DNA of 64,000 nucleotides from the NCBI RefSeq assembly GCF_013520865.1, contig NZ_JACDXJ010000001.1:1054001-1118000 (forward strand), in the 5' to 3' direction. Made by a program: the position numbers and the translations under genes. A model generated the notes under the pieces. The model had not been told where the DNA came from. It saw only the letters and a list, made by a program, of their open reading frames with translations, and did no database searches. This DNA is from Microvirga mediterraneensis. Lineage in GTDB: Bacteria; Pseudomonadota; Alphaproteobacteria; Rhizobiales; Beijerinckiaceae. Positions 33,796 through 43,108 of the stretch are shown one piece after another (positions within the stretch are counted from its first letter, which is position 1; every line of letters starts with the position of its first letter).

Positions 33796-34938
33796 ATGGT
33801 GAACACCACCCAGCCGACCGCGGATCTGTCTCCGGCTTCCGCCGTCGAGAAGATCCAGGACGAGCGCCTGCGGGAGGTCTCCCTCCTCACCAAGATCATG
33901 CGGCGGCCGGAACTCGGGGCGCTCGCCGGCCTCGTCCTCGTGACGATCTTCTTTCTCTCCACCGCCGATGCATCCATGTTCACGCTGGCGGGGATCATGA
34001 ACATCCTCTCGCCCGCGGCCCAGCTCGGCATTCTCGCCATCGCGGCGGCCCTGCTGATGATCGGCGGCGAGTTCGATCTCTCCATCGGCTCCATGGTGGC
34101 CTTCACGGGCCTCGTCTTCGGCGCCTTCATCACGCTCAGCGGCTGGCCGCTCCTGCTCGCCATCGCCGGGACCTTGGTCGTGGCGGCCGTGCTCGGCGGG
34201 CTGAACGGCCAGATGGTGATCCGCACGCGGCTGCCCTCGTTCATCGTCACGCTCGCGTTTCTGTTCATCCTGCGCGGCCTCTCGCTCGTCGGGCTGAAAT
34301 GGGCCACCGGAGGCTCGACGCAGATGCGCGGCATCGGCGATCAGGCAGGCGAGGGTCTCGTCCGCGAACTCTTCTCAGGCGTCGCCTTCGAGGGCGTATT
34401 CTCGTGGCTCGCGGCGCACGACGTCATCGGCAAATTCCCGAACGGAACGCCGACCGTGACGGGCGTTCCGGTCTCCATCGTCTGGTTCATCCTCTTCGCA
34501 CTCGCCGCCACATGGCTTCTCCTGCGTACGCGCGCCGGCAACTGGATCTTCGCGGCGGGCGGCGACGCCAACGCGGCGCGCAATTCCGGTGTGCCGGTGG
34601 ACCGGGTCAAGACGGCTCTCTTCATGCTCACCGCCTGCGCGGCTGCGCTGGTCGCCATCCTGACTGTGCTCGACGCGGGCTCGACCGATGCGCGGCGCGG
34701 TTTCCAGAAGGAATTCGAGGCCATCATCGCGGCGGTGATCGGCGGGTGCCTGCTCACCGGCGGCTACGGCTCGGCCATCGGGGCGTTCTTCGGCGCCATC
34801 ATCTTCGGCATGGTGTCCATCGGGCTCACCTACACGCGGTTCGATTCCGACTGGTTCCAGGTTTTCCTCGGCGCCATGCTGCTGCTGGCGGTGCTGTTCA
34901 ACAACTTCATCCGCCGCAAGGTGACGGGAGAGCGCTGA
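33796..34938 (+). CDS. Inositol ABC importer permease
   Basis: 380 residues, BPD_transp_2 (RbsC-like) family with about ten helices. The first third has [20 protein letters not shown] and [20 protein letters not shown]; the end has [20 protein letters not shown] with the EAA-type coupling segment. An amphipathic cytoplasmic N-terminus precedes the first helix. The stop overlaps the start of the ATPase gene (TGATG). Substrate by context. Confidence 0.9.
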   Translation: MVNTTQPTADLSPASAVEKIQDERLREVSLLTKIMRRPELGALAGLVLVTIFFLSTADASMFTLAGIMNILSPAAQLGILAIAAALLMIGGEFDLSIGSMVAFTGLVFGAFITLSGWPLLLAIAGTLVVAAVLGGLNGQMVIRTRLPSFIVTLAFLFILRGLSLVGLKWATGGSTQMRGIGDQAGEGLVRELFSGVAFEGVFSWLAAHDVIGKFPNGTPTVTGVPVSIVWFILFALAATWLLLRTRAGNWIFAAGGDANAARNSGVPVDRVKTALFMLTACAAALVAILTVLDAGSTDARRGFQKEFEAIIAAVIGGCLLTGGYGSAIGAFFGAIIFGMVSIGLTYTRFDSDWFQVFLGAMLLLAVLFNNFIRRKVTGER

Positions 34939-35723
34939 TGGACAACGAAACGCCCCTCATCGACATCCGCAACCTCGTCAAGCATTTCGGCTCGGTCATC
35001 GCGCTCTCCGGCGTCTCGCTCACGGTCCATCGCGGCGAGGTCATGTGCCTGCTCGGAGACAATGGAGCCGGCAAGTCGACGCTGATCAAGACGCTGGCCG
35101 GCGTGCACCGGCCGACCTCGGGCGAGTTCTTCGTCGAGGGCCAGCCGGTGGCCTTCGCGAGCCCGCGCGATGCGCTCGATGCGGGCATCGCGACCGTGTA
35201 CCAGGACCTCGCCATGATCCCGCTCATGTCGGTCACGCGCAACTTCTTCATGGGCCGCGAGCCGGTGAAGGGCATCTGGCCCTTCCGCAACGTGGATTTC
35301 GACCATTGCGACGAGGTCACCCGCGAGGAGATGCACAAGATCGGCATCGACGTGCGCGATCCGCATCAGGCGGTCGGCACGCTCTCCGGCGGCGAGCGGC
35401 AATGCGTGGCGATTGCCCGCGCGGTCTATTTCGGCGCCAAGGTGCTGATCCTCGACGAGCCCACGTCGGCGCTCGGCGTGGCGCAGACCTCCATGGTGCT
35501 GAAATACATCCATCAGGTCCGCCAGAAGGGTCTCGGCGTGATCTTCATCACGCACAATGTGCGCCACGCCTACGCGGTGGGCGACCGTTTCACGGTGCTC
35601 AACCGCGGCAAGACGCTGGGCACCTATGCGAAGTCTGAAATCCAGATCGAGGAACTGCAGAACCTCATGGCCGGCGGCAAGGAATTGCAGGCGGTGTCGG
35701 AGGAGCTGGGCGGGATGGTGTGA
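34938..35723 (+). CDS. Inositol ABC importer ATPase (single nucleotide-binding domain)
   Basis: 261 residues. Walker A is GDNGAGKST at about 38-46, the signature LSGGERQ at about 146-152 and Walker [13 protein letters not shown] directly after. Unlike RbsA/MglA-type ATPases of this importer family, which carry two fused domains in about 500 residues, only one domain is present. Coupled to the permease by a 1-nt overlap. Symbols vary between species, so none is given. Confidence 0.9.
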   Translation: MDNETPLIDIRNLVKHFGSVIALSGVSLTVHRGEVMCLLGDNGAGKSTLIKTLAGVHRPTSGEFFVEGQPVAFASPRDALDAGIATVYQDLAMIPLMSVTRNFFMGREPVKGIWPFRNVDFDHCDEVTREEMHKIGIDVRDPHQAVGTLSGGERQCVAIARAVYFGAKVLILDEPTSALGVAQTSMVLKYIHQVRQKGLGVIFITHNVRHAYAVGDRFTVLNRGKTLGTYAKSEIQIEELQNLMAGGKELQAVSEELGGMV

Positions 35724-35761
35724 AGGGCTGCGTGTCCTGCCGGGAACGTCACCCGCAACGT

Positions 35762-35848
35762 CGTCACCGGGCTTGTCCCGGCGATCCCGAACGGACGAGC
35801 GCGGCGCTTCAAACAAGCGGGATGGCCGGGACAAGCTCGGCCATGACG
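35762..35848. repeat. Palindromic intergenic repeat (GTCATGACG type)
   Basis: GTCACCGGGCTTGTCCCGGC on the left pairs with GGCCGGGACAAGCTCGGCCA near the right end, with a terminal CATGACG. An 87-bp hairpin element lies between the ATPase and the dehydrogenase gene. Confidence 0.7.
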
Positions 35849-35894
35849 TAGAACCATTGGCGCCAAGCCGTGGATCGTTTCAGGAGCATCGCGC

Positions 35895-37007
35895 ATGAAG
35901 TCTCTGAACATCGGCCTCATCGGCACAGGCTACATGGGCAAGTGCCATGCACTGGCCTGGAACGCCGTCGCGGCCGTCTTCGGTGACGTTCCTCGACCGC
36001 GCCTCACGGTGCTGGCCGAAGCCTCGCAGGATCTCGCGGAGCGCAAGGCGCGCGAACTCGGCTTTGCGCGCGCCACCGGTGACTGGCGCTCCCTCGTGGC
36101 GGATCCCGAGGTCGATGTGGTGTCGATCACCACGCCCAACGCCTTTCATCCCGACATGGCGATTGCCGCCCTGGAAGCGGGCAAGCATGTCTGGTGCGAG
36201 AAGCCGATGGCGACGAGGCTTTTTGATGCGGAGCGCATGCTGGCTGCCGCGCGGGCGTCGGGCAGGGTGGCGGCGCTCGGCTACAATTACATCCAGAACC
36301 CGGTCATGCGCCTGATCCGCCGCCTCCTCGATGAGGGGCAGATCGGTGAGGTCAATCATGTGCGTGTCGAGATGGACGAGGACTTCATGGCCGACCCGGA
36401 GGAGCTTTTCTATTGGAAAAGCGAAGCCTCATCAGGCCATGGCGCTCTCGACGATTTCGCGGTCCATCCTCTGAGCCTGCTCTGGACGCTCGTGGGCGGG
36501 GTGCGGCGGGTGTGCGGCCACATGGCGAAGCCTTACGCCGACCGTCCGGTGCAGGGCGGCGGCCGCCGCGCGGTGGAGACCTACGACATTGCGACGGTCC
36601 TGATGGAGCTGGAGAGCGGTGTGTCGGGATTGCTTGCCGTCAACCGCTCCGCCTGGGGACGAAAGGGTCGCATCGCCGTGCAGATCTTCGGGTCGAAAGG
36701 CACCATCGTGTACGACCAGGAGCGCATGAACGAGGTCCAGCTCTACACGGCTGATGGGGGCAAGGAAACACAGGGCTTCCGCACCATTCTCGCCTCGCCG
36801 CATCACCCGCCCTATGACAAGTTCATCCCCGCGCCGGGGCATGGGCTCGGCTTCAACGATCTGAAAGTCATCGAATGCCGGGAGCTGATCCGCCGTATTG
36901 AGGGCGATGCCGCGCATCTGATCACGTTCGAGGAGGGCATCCTTATCGAGCGAACTGTCGATGCCATGGCGAGAAGCGCGCATGAGGGACGGTGGGTGGA
37001 GGTGTGA
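35895..37007 (+). CDS. Gfo/Idh/MocA family oxidoreductase, probable inositol-isomer dehydrogenase
   Basis: A 370-residue NAD(P)-dependent oxidoreductase distinct from IolG. It has the Rossmann motif NIGLIGTGYMGKCHALAWNA (4-23), the active-site WCEKPMATRLFDAER, YNYIQNPVMRLIRRLLDEGQ and HGALDDFAVHPLSLLWTLVG. Its place after the importer suggests it oxidises another inositol isomer (scyllo- or D-chiro-) or a methyl-inositol product, as IolX/IolW do in Bacillus. That specificity is inference. Confidence 0.8.
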   Translation: MKSLNIGLIGTGYMGKCHALAWNAVAAVFGDVPRPRLTVLAEASQDLAERKARELGFARATGDWRSLVADPEVDVVSITTPNAFHPDMAIAALEAGKHVWCEKPMATRLFDAERMLAAARASGRVAALGYNYIQNPVMRLIRRLLDEGQIGEVNHVRVEMDEDFMADPEELFYWKSEASSGHGALDDFAVHPLSLLWTLVGGVRRVCGHMAKPYADRPVQGGGRRAVETYDIATVLMELESGVSGLLAVNRSAWGRKGRIAVQIFGSKGTIVYDQERMNEVQLYTADGGKETQGFRTILASPHHPPYDKFIPAPGHGLGFNDLKVIECRELIRRIEGDAAHLITFEEGILIERTVDAMARSAHEGRWVEV

Positions 37008-37016
37008 TCATCCAGC

Positions 37017-37050
37017 GTCATGCCGGATCGCCTGCGGCGTCCGGGATGAC
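37017..37050. repeat. Short palindromic intergenic repeat
   Basis: GTCATGCCGGATCGCCTGCG then GCGTCCGGGATGAC form a 34-bp element with complementary ends (GTCATGCCGGA/TCCGGGATGAC) between two convergent genes. It may double as a transcription stop. Confidence 0.6.
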
Positions 37051-37065
37051 CGCATGTGCCTGGTC

Positions 37066-38868
37066 TTACGCGGCATGTGCCTTCAGCACTTCGAGGAACG
37101 CATCCGCGTAGCGGTCGAGCTTGGCCTGCCCCACGCCGTGAACCTCGCCGAAGGCGCGCGCGGTGGTCGGGCGCTTGGCCGCCATGTCGATGAGGCTGCG
37201 GTCGGAGAAGATCACGTAGGCGGGCACGCCCTCCTCCTTGGCGAGGCGCGTGCGCAGGCCCTTCAGGTCGAGGAGCAGCGGATCGTCGGACGGAACCACC
37301 GATTCCGCTTCCATGCGGCTGCGCCTGCGGCGGCGCTCCGCGGGCTTCATGAGCACGTCGGAGCGCAGCTCGATCCGCTCCTGGCCCTTGAGAACGGCGA
37401 CGCCCTTGTCGGTGAGCGTCCAGCGGCCGTATTCCGCAAGCTCGAGGCCGACGAGCCCGGCCGCATAGATCTGGCGCAGGAGCGAGCGCCATTCGGCCTT
37501 CGAGCGGTCGTTGCCCACCCCGAAAGTCTTCAGCTTGTCGTGGCCGAAGCGGCGGATGGAATCCGTCTCCTCGCCCACGAGGATGCTGATGAGATGCTCG
37601 GTGCCGAAGCGCTCGCCGGTGCGCACGATGGCGGAGAGGAGCTTCTGCGCCTCGATGGTGCCGTCGAACGACATGACGCCGTCGATGCACAGGTCGCAGT
37701 TCCCGCACGGCTCGGTGCTCTCGCCGAAATAGGCGAGCAGCGTCTGGCGGCGGCAGCGCGGCGCCTCGCACAGGGCGACCAGCGCATTGAGCCGCTGGCG
37801 CTCCACGCGCTTCTGCTCGTCCGATGCATCGCTCTGCTCGATCTGCAGGCGGCGCAGGCGCATGTCGTCGAGACCGTAGAGGGTGAGCGTGTCGGCGGGC
37901 GCGCCGTCGCGGCCCGCGCGGCCGATCTCCTGGTAATAGGCCTCGATGGATTTCGGCAGGGCCGCATGCGCCACGAAGCGCACGTCGGGTTTGTCGATGC
38001 CCATGCCGAAGGCGACGGTCGCGACCATCACGACGCCGTCCTCCTGCAGGAAGATGTCCTGGTTCTTGGCGCGGTCTGCTTGAGGCATGCCCGCGTGATA
38101 GGGCATGGCGCGATAGCCCGCCTGGCTCAAGGAATCGGCGAGCTTCTCTGTCGCATCCCGGGACGAGCAATAGACGATGCCGCTCTCGTGCCGGTGCTTG
38201 TCGAGGAAGGAGAAGAGCTGGCGCCTCGAATGCTCCTTGGCCTGCATGGCCAGGCGCAGGTTCGGCCGGTCGAAGCCGTGGATGAAGAGGCGCGGCTCCT
38301 CCTCGAACAGGCGATGCATGATGTCGCCGCGCGTCGCCACGTCGGCGGTCGCGGTGAGCGCGATGGTCTGCACGTTGCCCAGCCGCTGGCGCACCTCGCC
38401 CAGCATGGCGTATTCCGGCCGGAAATCATGGCCCCATTGCGAGACGCAATGGGCCTCGTCGATGGCGAGCATGTTCACGCCGGCCCGCGCCAGCCACTCG
38501 GTCGTGCCGGTATTCGCCAGCCGCTCCGGCGAGGCATAGAGGAGGCGCATGCGCCCCTCGCGCACCGAATCCACCACGCGGCGGTTCTCGTCCGAATCGT
38601 TGGCGGAGTTGAGGCTTCCGGCCTCGACCCCGAAATGGCGCAAAGCCGCCACCTGGTCGCGCATGAGGGCGATGAGGGGCGAGACCACGATGGTCAGGCC
38701 CTCGCGGGCCAGCGTGGGCAGCTGGTAGCAGAGGGACTTGCCCGCGCCGGTCGGCATGACGGCCAGAACGTCCTCGCCGGCCAGAACCGCGCGCACGATC
38801 TCCTCCTGTCCTTCACGGAAGGAGGGGAAGCCGAAAACGTCGTGGAGAATCTTGGCGGGGTCGATCAC
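37066..38868 (-). CDS. recQ: ATP-dependent DNA helicase RecQ
   Basis: 600 residues. Helicase domain: FGFPSFREGQEEIVRAVLAG with the Q motif region, Walker A MPTGAGKSLCYQ (39-50), DEAH box AIDEAHCVSQWGHDFRPEY, and motif VI QEIGRAGRDGAPAD. The zinc-binding cysteines of the RQC subdomain are in CEAPRCRRQTLLAYFGE and EPCGNCDLC. The winged-helix RQC region and a C-terminal HRDC domain follow (last ~80 residues, KEEGVPAYVIFSDRSLIDMA). Full-length 3'-5' helicase for recombination and fork repair. Its ATG overlaps the stop of the upstream flavoprotein gene. Confidence 0.96.
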   Translation of the reverse strand: MIDPAKILHDVFGFPSFREGQEEIVRAVLAGEDVLAVMPTGAGKSLCYQLPTLAREGLTIVVSPLIALMRDQVAALRHFGVEAGSLNSANDSDENRRVVDSVREGRMRLLYASPERLANTGTTEWLARAGVNMLAIDEAHCVSQWGHDFRPEYAMLGEVRQRLGNVQTIALTATADVATRGDIMHRLFEEEPRLFIHGFDRPNLRLAMQAKEHSRRQLFSFLDKHRHESGIVYCSSRDATEKLADSLSQAGYRAMPYHAGMPQADRAKNQDIFLQEDGVVMVATVAFGMGIDKPDVRFVAHAALPKSIEAYYQEIGRAGRDGAPADTLTLYGLDDMRLRRLQIEQSDASDEQKRVERQRLNALVALCEAPRCRRQTLLAYFGESTEPCGNCDLCIDGVMSFDGTIEAQKLLSAIVRTGERFGTEHLISILVGEETDSIRRFGHDKLKTFGVGNDRSKAEWRSLLRQIYAAGLVGLELAEYGRWTLTDKGVAVLKGQERIELRSDVLMKPAERRRRRSRMEAESVVPSDDPLLLDLKGLRTRLAKEEGVPAYVIFSDRSLIDMAAKRPTTARAFGEVHGVGQAKLDRYADAFLEVLKAHAA

Positions 38869-40139
38869 GAATGCCGTGTGGCCGATGACGGATTCAAGGT
38901 CAATGCGTCATCGGGAATCTGCCGGAAAGCCAGGACCCCCCTTGCGGCGGCCAGGCCGGTGGCGAAAGCCGCCTGGAGCAGGTATCCGCCGGTGGGCGCC
39001 TCCCAGTCCAGCATCTCGCCGGCCACGAAGACGCCCGGCATCCGCTTGAGCATCAGGTGATCGTCCAGTTCCGCGAACGGCACGCCCCCGGCGCTGGAGA
39101 TGGCCCGGTCGAGGGATTTCATGCCCGTCAGCGTCAGAGGCACGGCCTTGATCAGGCGGGCGAGGGCATCGGGTTCGGCGGGAAGGGTCGGAGAGGCCTC
39201 CCGGAGCAGGGCGATCCCGACGGGGCTCAGTCCGGTGCTCTTGCGCAGGAAGGTTGAGGCGGACTGGCCCTTGCGCGGGGCGCTCAGGCGCTTCACGAGC
39301 GCCTCCCCGGACAGGTCAGGCCGGAGATCCAGGTGCAGGGTGGCGTGACCCGACCGCTCGATGGCGTCGCGCAGCACGGCGGACAAGGCATAGACGGCCC
39401 CGCCCTCGATCCCGTCCGCCGTCACGATGGCCTCGCCCTTTGCGGTTCGGCCCTCGAAGGTCAGGGCGATTCGCTTCAGGGGCTCGCCTTCGAAGCGGCT
39501 GCGCATGATCTCCGACCAGGCATGGGTGAAGCCCATATTGGCCGGACGCAGGGGCGAGACCGCGATGCCGCGCCGGGACAGGAGCGCGACCCAGCTCCCA
39601 TCGGAGCCGAGGCGCGGCCAGCTCGCGCCACCGAGCGCCAGGATGGTGGCCGCGGGTTTGATTCGGACCGATTGCCCGGCCGGGTCGGTGAAGATCAGGC
39701 CGCCATCCTCATCCCAGCCTTGCCAGCGATGGCGGAGCGCGAAGCGGGTTCCGAGCGTCTCGAGCCGGGCCAGCCAGGCCCGCAGGAGCGGAGAGGCCTT
39801 GAAGGACTTGGGGAAGACCCGGCCGCTGGAGCCCACGAAAGTCTCCTGGCCCAGGCCCTCGCACCAGGCGCGCAGGTCCTCGGGACGGAACGCCTCGATG
39901 AAGGGCCGCAGCTGCGGCTGGGCCTCGGCATAGCGGGCAACGAAACGCTCGAACTCTTCCGAATGAGTCAGGTTCAGGCCGCCCCGTCCCGCCATGAGGA
40001 GCTTTCGCCCGACGGACGGCATCCGGTCGTAGACGGTGACCGTGAGGCCCGCGCGTCCGAGAACCTCCGCGGCGATCAGGCCGGCGGGGCCGCCGCCCAC
40101 GATGGCGACTTCGGGGGGAGAGGAGGGCTTTAAGGACAT
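38865..40139 (-). CDS. HI0933/YhiN-type NAD(P)/FAD-dependent oxidoreductase
   Basis: 424 residues. The N-terminal FAD-binding motif EVAIVGGGPAGLIAAEVLGR is followed by the family signature GRKLLMAGRGGLNLTHSEEF, TFVGSSGRVFPKSFKASPLL, LALGGASWPRLGSDGSW and the C-terminal VFVAGEMLDWEAPTGGYLLQ. The reaction is unknown for the family. It overlaps recQ by 4 nt and is translated first, so the two share a transcript. Confidence 0.88.
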   Translation of the reverse strand: MSLKPSSPPEVAIVGGGPAGLIAAEVLGRAGLTVTVYDRMPSVGRKLLMAGRGGLNLTHSEEFERFVARYAEAQPQLRPFIEAFRPEDLRAWCEGLGQETFVGSSGRVFPKSFKASPLLRAWLARLETLGTRFALRHRWQGWDEDGGLIFTDPAGQSVRIKPAATILALGGASWPRLGSDGSWVALLSRRGIAVSPLRPANMGFTHAWSEIMRSRFEGEPLKRIALTFEGRTAKGEAIVTADGIEGGAVYALSAVLRDAIERSGHATLHLDLRPDLSGEALVKRLSAPRKGQSASTFLRKSTGLSPVGIALLREASPTLPAEPDALARLIKAVPLTLTGMKSLDRAISSAGGVPFAELDDHLMLKRMPGVFVAGEMLDWEAPTGGYLLQAAFATGLAAARGVLAFRQIPDDALTLNPSSATRHS

Positions 40140-40291
40140 GCGGTCAGCTGACGCGGGAGGGTGTGGAATCTGGACCCTCACGCTTCAACATGGCATGCAG
40201 CGTCATCGGGCTCATGGGTTCTGCACATGAACGCCACAGACTGTTTTTGCAAGGGGAGCGGCGCCTGAACGCCGCCCGAAGGGGATTTTCG

Positions 40292-40756
40292 ATGCGTGCT
40301 CTCATCATCTCGGGCCTCGTTGCCCTGGGGCTGGCCGGCTGCGCGGGCGATCTGGCTCTCACCCCCAAGGACGCCGTCCTGGCAAGTTCCACTAGCGACG
40401 CCGCAGAGGCCGCCCGGCTGATCTCGGCCTACCGCGTGGCGCAGGGCCTGAGCCCGGTGACGGTGGACTCGACCCTGAACAAGGCCGCGGAGCATCAGGC
40501 CCGGGCCGTGGCGGCGGCAGGCCGGCTCAGCCACGGCAGCTTCGTCAGCCGCATGAACGATTACGGCATCATCGGCTACTCGGCCGAGAATCTCTCCGCC
40601 GGATCGGACACGGTGGACGGGGCCATCGGTCGCTGGAAGGCTTCGCCCGGCCACAACAGCAATCTCCTGATGCCTCAGGCCCGCAAGATCGGGCTCGCCC
40701 GCGCCGATGCGAACAACCGCTACGGCCGCTATTGGGCGCTCGTTCTCGGGCAATGA
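40292..40756 (+). CDS. CAP/SCP-domain lipoprotein
   Basis: 154 residues. A lipoprotein signal (MRALIISGLVALGLAGCAGD, lipobox LAGC with Cys17) precedes a CAP (cysteine-rich secretory, SCP) domain: ISAYRVAQGLSPVTVDSTLN, AGRLSHGSFVSRMNDYGI, YSAENLSAGSDTVDGAIGRW and SPGHNSNLLMP, preserving the His/Glu cavity residues. Bacterial CAP domains are envelope proteins of poorly known activity. GGGGA lies about 8 nt before the ATG. Confidence 0.85.
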   Translation: MRALIISGLVALGLAGCAGDLALTPKDAVLASSTSDAAEAARLISAYRVAQGLSPVTVDSTLNKAAEHQARAVAAAGRLSHGSFVSRMNDYGIIGYSAENLSAGSDTVDGAIGRWKASPGHNSNLLMPQARKIGLARADANNRYGRYWALVLGQ

Positions 40757-40816
40757 CGAAGGCACAAAAGGAAGGTTGAAGCGTTAGGATAGACCTTCCT
40801 CTCCTTTGCGTTTCGC

Positions 40817-42595
40817 ATGACCCATCAACAGATGCTCTCCTTCGCCATCGTCGCCGGGATGATGGCGCTCTTCGTTTGGGGTCGCTTCCGCTACGATCTC
40901 GTCGCCGTCCTGTCGCTGCTGGTGGCCGTGCTCGTCGGTATCGTCCCGCCCGACAAGGCCTTCGTCGGCTTCAGCGACGACATCGTCGTGATCGTAGCGA
41001 GCGCCCTTCTGGTGAGTGCCGCAGTGGCGAAGTCCGGCATCCTCGAGGCCGGGCTCAACCGGGTCGGGCCGTATCTGCGCACGACGCAGATCCAGGTCAT
41101 CGTGCTGGTCGGCGTGGTGACCGTTCTTTCGGCCTTCGTGAAGAACATCGGCGCGCTGGCGATGATGATCCCGGTGGCGTTCCAGATCGCCCGTCGCACG
41201 AACACGCCGCCTTCGAGCTTCCTCATGCCGATGGCCTTCGGATCGCTTCTCGGCGGCATCGTCACCCTGGTGGGAACCTCGCCCAACATCATCGTCTCGC
41301 GGATGCGGCAAGAACTTCTGGGCGAGCCGTTCGGCATGTTCGACTTCACGCCCGTGGGAGTCGGCATCGCGCTTGCGGGAATCGTGTTCCTGGCCTTCGG
41401 CTATCGCCTGCTGCCCCAGGGCCGCAAGGGAGCCGCTTCCCTCGACGCGGCGCTCGACATCAAGGACTACGTGACCGAGGCACGCGTCACGTTCGAGTCC
41501 GACGTGGTCGGGCAGACGGTGGCGGATCTTCACAGGCTCGCCAACGGGGAGGTGAAGGTCGCGGCCATCATCCGCAACGAAACCCGCAGTTCCTCCCCTC
41601 TCCCGGATGCGAGGATCCAGGAGAACGACGTCCTGATGCTCGCGGGCGAACCAGATGCGCTCGAGAGCGCCGTCGCGCGGGCCGGCTTGCGGATGAGCCG
41701 CGAACACCGGTTGCCCGAAATCGACGAGGCCACGGACGAGATCGGCGTCATCGAGGCCATCGTCGGGCCGAATTCCGTCCTGAGCGGCCTCTCGGCCGAG
41801 CGGATCGGCCTTTACGAGCGCTTCGGCGTCAACCTCATCGCGGTCAGCCGAAGCGGCGAACGGTTCAAGGAACGGCTGCGCACCATTGTGCTGCGTCCGG
41901 GTGACGTCATCGTGCTTCAGGGTAATCTCAAACGGCTCCCCGACACCCTGCGCGATCTCGGCTGCCTGCCGCTGGCGGAACGGGAGATCCGCCTCGGCAG
42001 CGCGCGCAGGAGCCTCCTGCCGGCCGCGATTCTCGCCGTCACCATGATCCTGGTCGCCTTCAACATCCTGCCCGTCGCCATCGCGTTCTTCGGTGCGGGC
42101 GTGCTGCTCGTGCTGTTCGGATCGCTGACCTTGCGCGAGGCCTACGAGACCATCGAATGGCCCATCATCGTCATGCTCGGGGCGCTGATTCCCGTCAGCG
42201 AATCGATCCGGACGACGGGCGGGACGGACCTGATCGCCGGCTGGCTCTCCTCGACCGCCAGCATGCTGCCGCCGACCGGGGCGCTCGTGCTCATCATGGT
42301 GGCCGCCATGGCCGTGACGCCGTTTCTCAACAATGCCGCGACGGTGCTGGTGATGGCGCCGATCGCGGCGAGTTTCGCCACCCAGCTCGGCTTCCGGCCC
42401 GACGCCTTCCTCATGGCAGTGGCCATCGGGGCGGCCTGCGATTTCCTCACGCCCATCGGGCACCAGTGCAACACGCTGGTGATGGGGCCAGGCGGCTATC
42501 GGTTCGGCGATTACTGGCGGCTAGGGTTGCCGCTTTCGATCCTGGTGGTTGTGGTCGGCGTGCCGCTCATCATGCTGGTCTGGCCGCTGCGGTAG
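40817..42595 (+). CDS. SLC13-family anion permease with two TrkA-C domains
   Basis: 592 residues. Membrane helices in both halves flank a cytoplasmic insert (about 210-380) with two RCK_C/TrkA-C domains (DVVGQTVADLHRLANGEVKV, EFGP-like NSVLSGLSAERIGLYERFGV). Transport signatures are LVGTSPNIIVSRMRQELLG in the first half and TPFLNNAATVLVMAPIA plus FLTPIGHQCNTLVMGPGGY in the second. Related proteins carry sulfate, dicarboxylates or other anions; the substrate is not determinable here. Confidence 0.88.
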   Translation: MTHQQMLSFAIVAGMMALFVWGRFRYDLVAVLSLLVAVLVGIVPPDKAFVGFSDDIVVIVASALLVSAAVAKSGILEAGLNRVGPYLRTTQIQVIVLVGVVTVLSAFVKNIGALAMMIPVAFQIARRTNTPPSSFLMPMAFGSLLGGIVTLVGTSPNIIVSRMRQELLGEPFGMFDFTPVGVGIALAGIVFLAFGYRLLPQGRKGAASLDAALDIKDYVTEARVTFESDVVGQTVADLHRLANGEVKVAAIIRNETRSSSPLPDARIQENDVLMLAGEPDALESAVARAGLRMSREHRLPEIDEATDEIGVIEAIVGPNSVLSGLSAERIGLYERFGVNLIAVSRSGERFKERLRTIVLRPGDVIVLQGNLKRLPDTLRDLGCLPLAEREIRLGSARRSLLPAAILAVTMILVAFNILPVAIAFFGAGVLLVLFGSLTLREAYETIEWPIIVMLGALIPVSESIRTTGGTDLIAGWLSSTASMLPPTGALVLIMVAAMAVTPFLNNAATVLVMAPIAASFATQLGFRPDAFLMAVAIGAACDFLTPIGHQCNTLVMGPGGYRFGDYWRLGLPLSILVVVVGVPLIMLVWPLR

Positions 42596-42596
42596 A

Positions 42597-42642
42597 GCAT
42601 CGGCCCCGAGAGTGGGAACCATTCTCGGGACCAATCCGCTGC
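42597..42642. repeat. Diverged family A repeat after the SLC13 permease
   Basis: GCATCGGCCCCGAGAGTGGG then AACCATTCTCGGG. CCCGAGA and TCTCGGG form a 7-bp stem. It starts 2 nt after the permease stop codon and may act as its terminator. Confidence 0.55.
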
Positions 42643-42655
42643 GTCATTCTCGCGG

Positions 42656-42907
42656 TCAGCGCAGGATGGCCGTGAGGAGCAGGGTGGTGCCGGCCACCGA
42701 CGTCGACAGGGCGACGATCATGGCCCAGAGATGCAGCCGGTCCCGCTCCTCCTGATTGAGCAGGGGCCGGTAGCGCGCATCCGAGCGGCCGAAGATGAAG
42801 CTGGCGTTCCGGGCCGGCCGGGGATCGTGGGGCAGCACGCAGAAGCTCGACCGCGCCGTCTGAGGGCGGGCGCTGTAGGTCGGTTCGCGGGAGAGCTGCT
42901 GGGTCAT
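42656..42907 (-). CDS. Small membrane-anchored hypothetical protein
   Basis: 83 residues. A hydrophilic N-terminal two thirds (MTQQLSREPTYSARPQTARS) ends with a single C-terminal helix (HLWAMIVALSTSVAGTTLLL), so it is probably tail-anchored in the inner membrane. No family recognised. Codon use is ordinary. Confidence 0.6.
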   Translation of the reverse strand: MTQQLSREPTYSARPQTARSSFCVLPHDPRPARNASFIFGRSDARYRPLLNQEERDRLHLWAMIVALSTSVAGTTLLLTAILR

Positions 42908-43108
42908 GGTTCAAGCGCTACACAGGACTGGATTGCGAGCGCGAGGTTCGCCCTGAAGCCGTGAAGGAGTGGTAAAGGCGTGAGGTCACTTTCCGCCATC
43001 GTAAACCAAACCTTTCTCGCTCCGGGAATTTTTGCTGTGGATTGTCGGGATGCCGGGAGGGCCGCCGTTTCAATCTCTGCGTCTCTATAGCTACATTATG
43101 ACGTAACT

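Noticed and set aside
36961..39060. A 699-codon plus-strand frame opposite recQ
   Set aside because: RecQ on the minus strand has every helicase motif; the plus-strand frame is a GC-rich shadow with no recognisable domain or ribosome-binding site.
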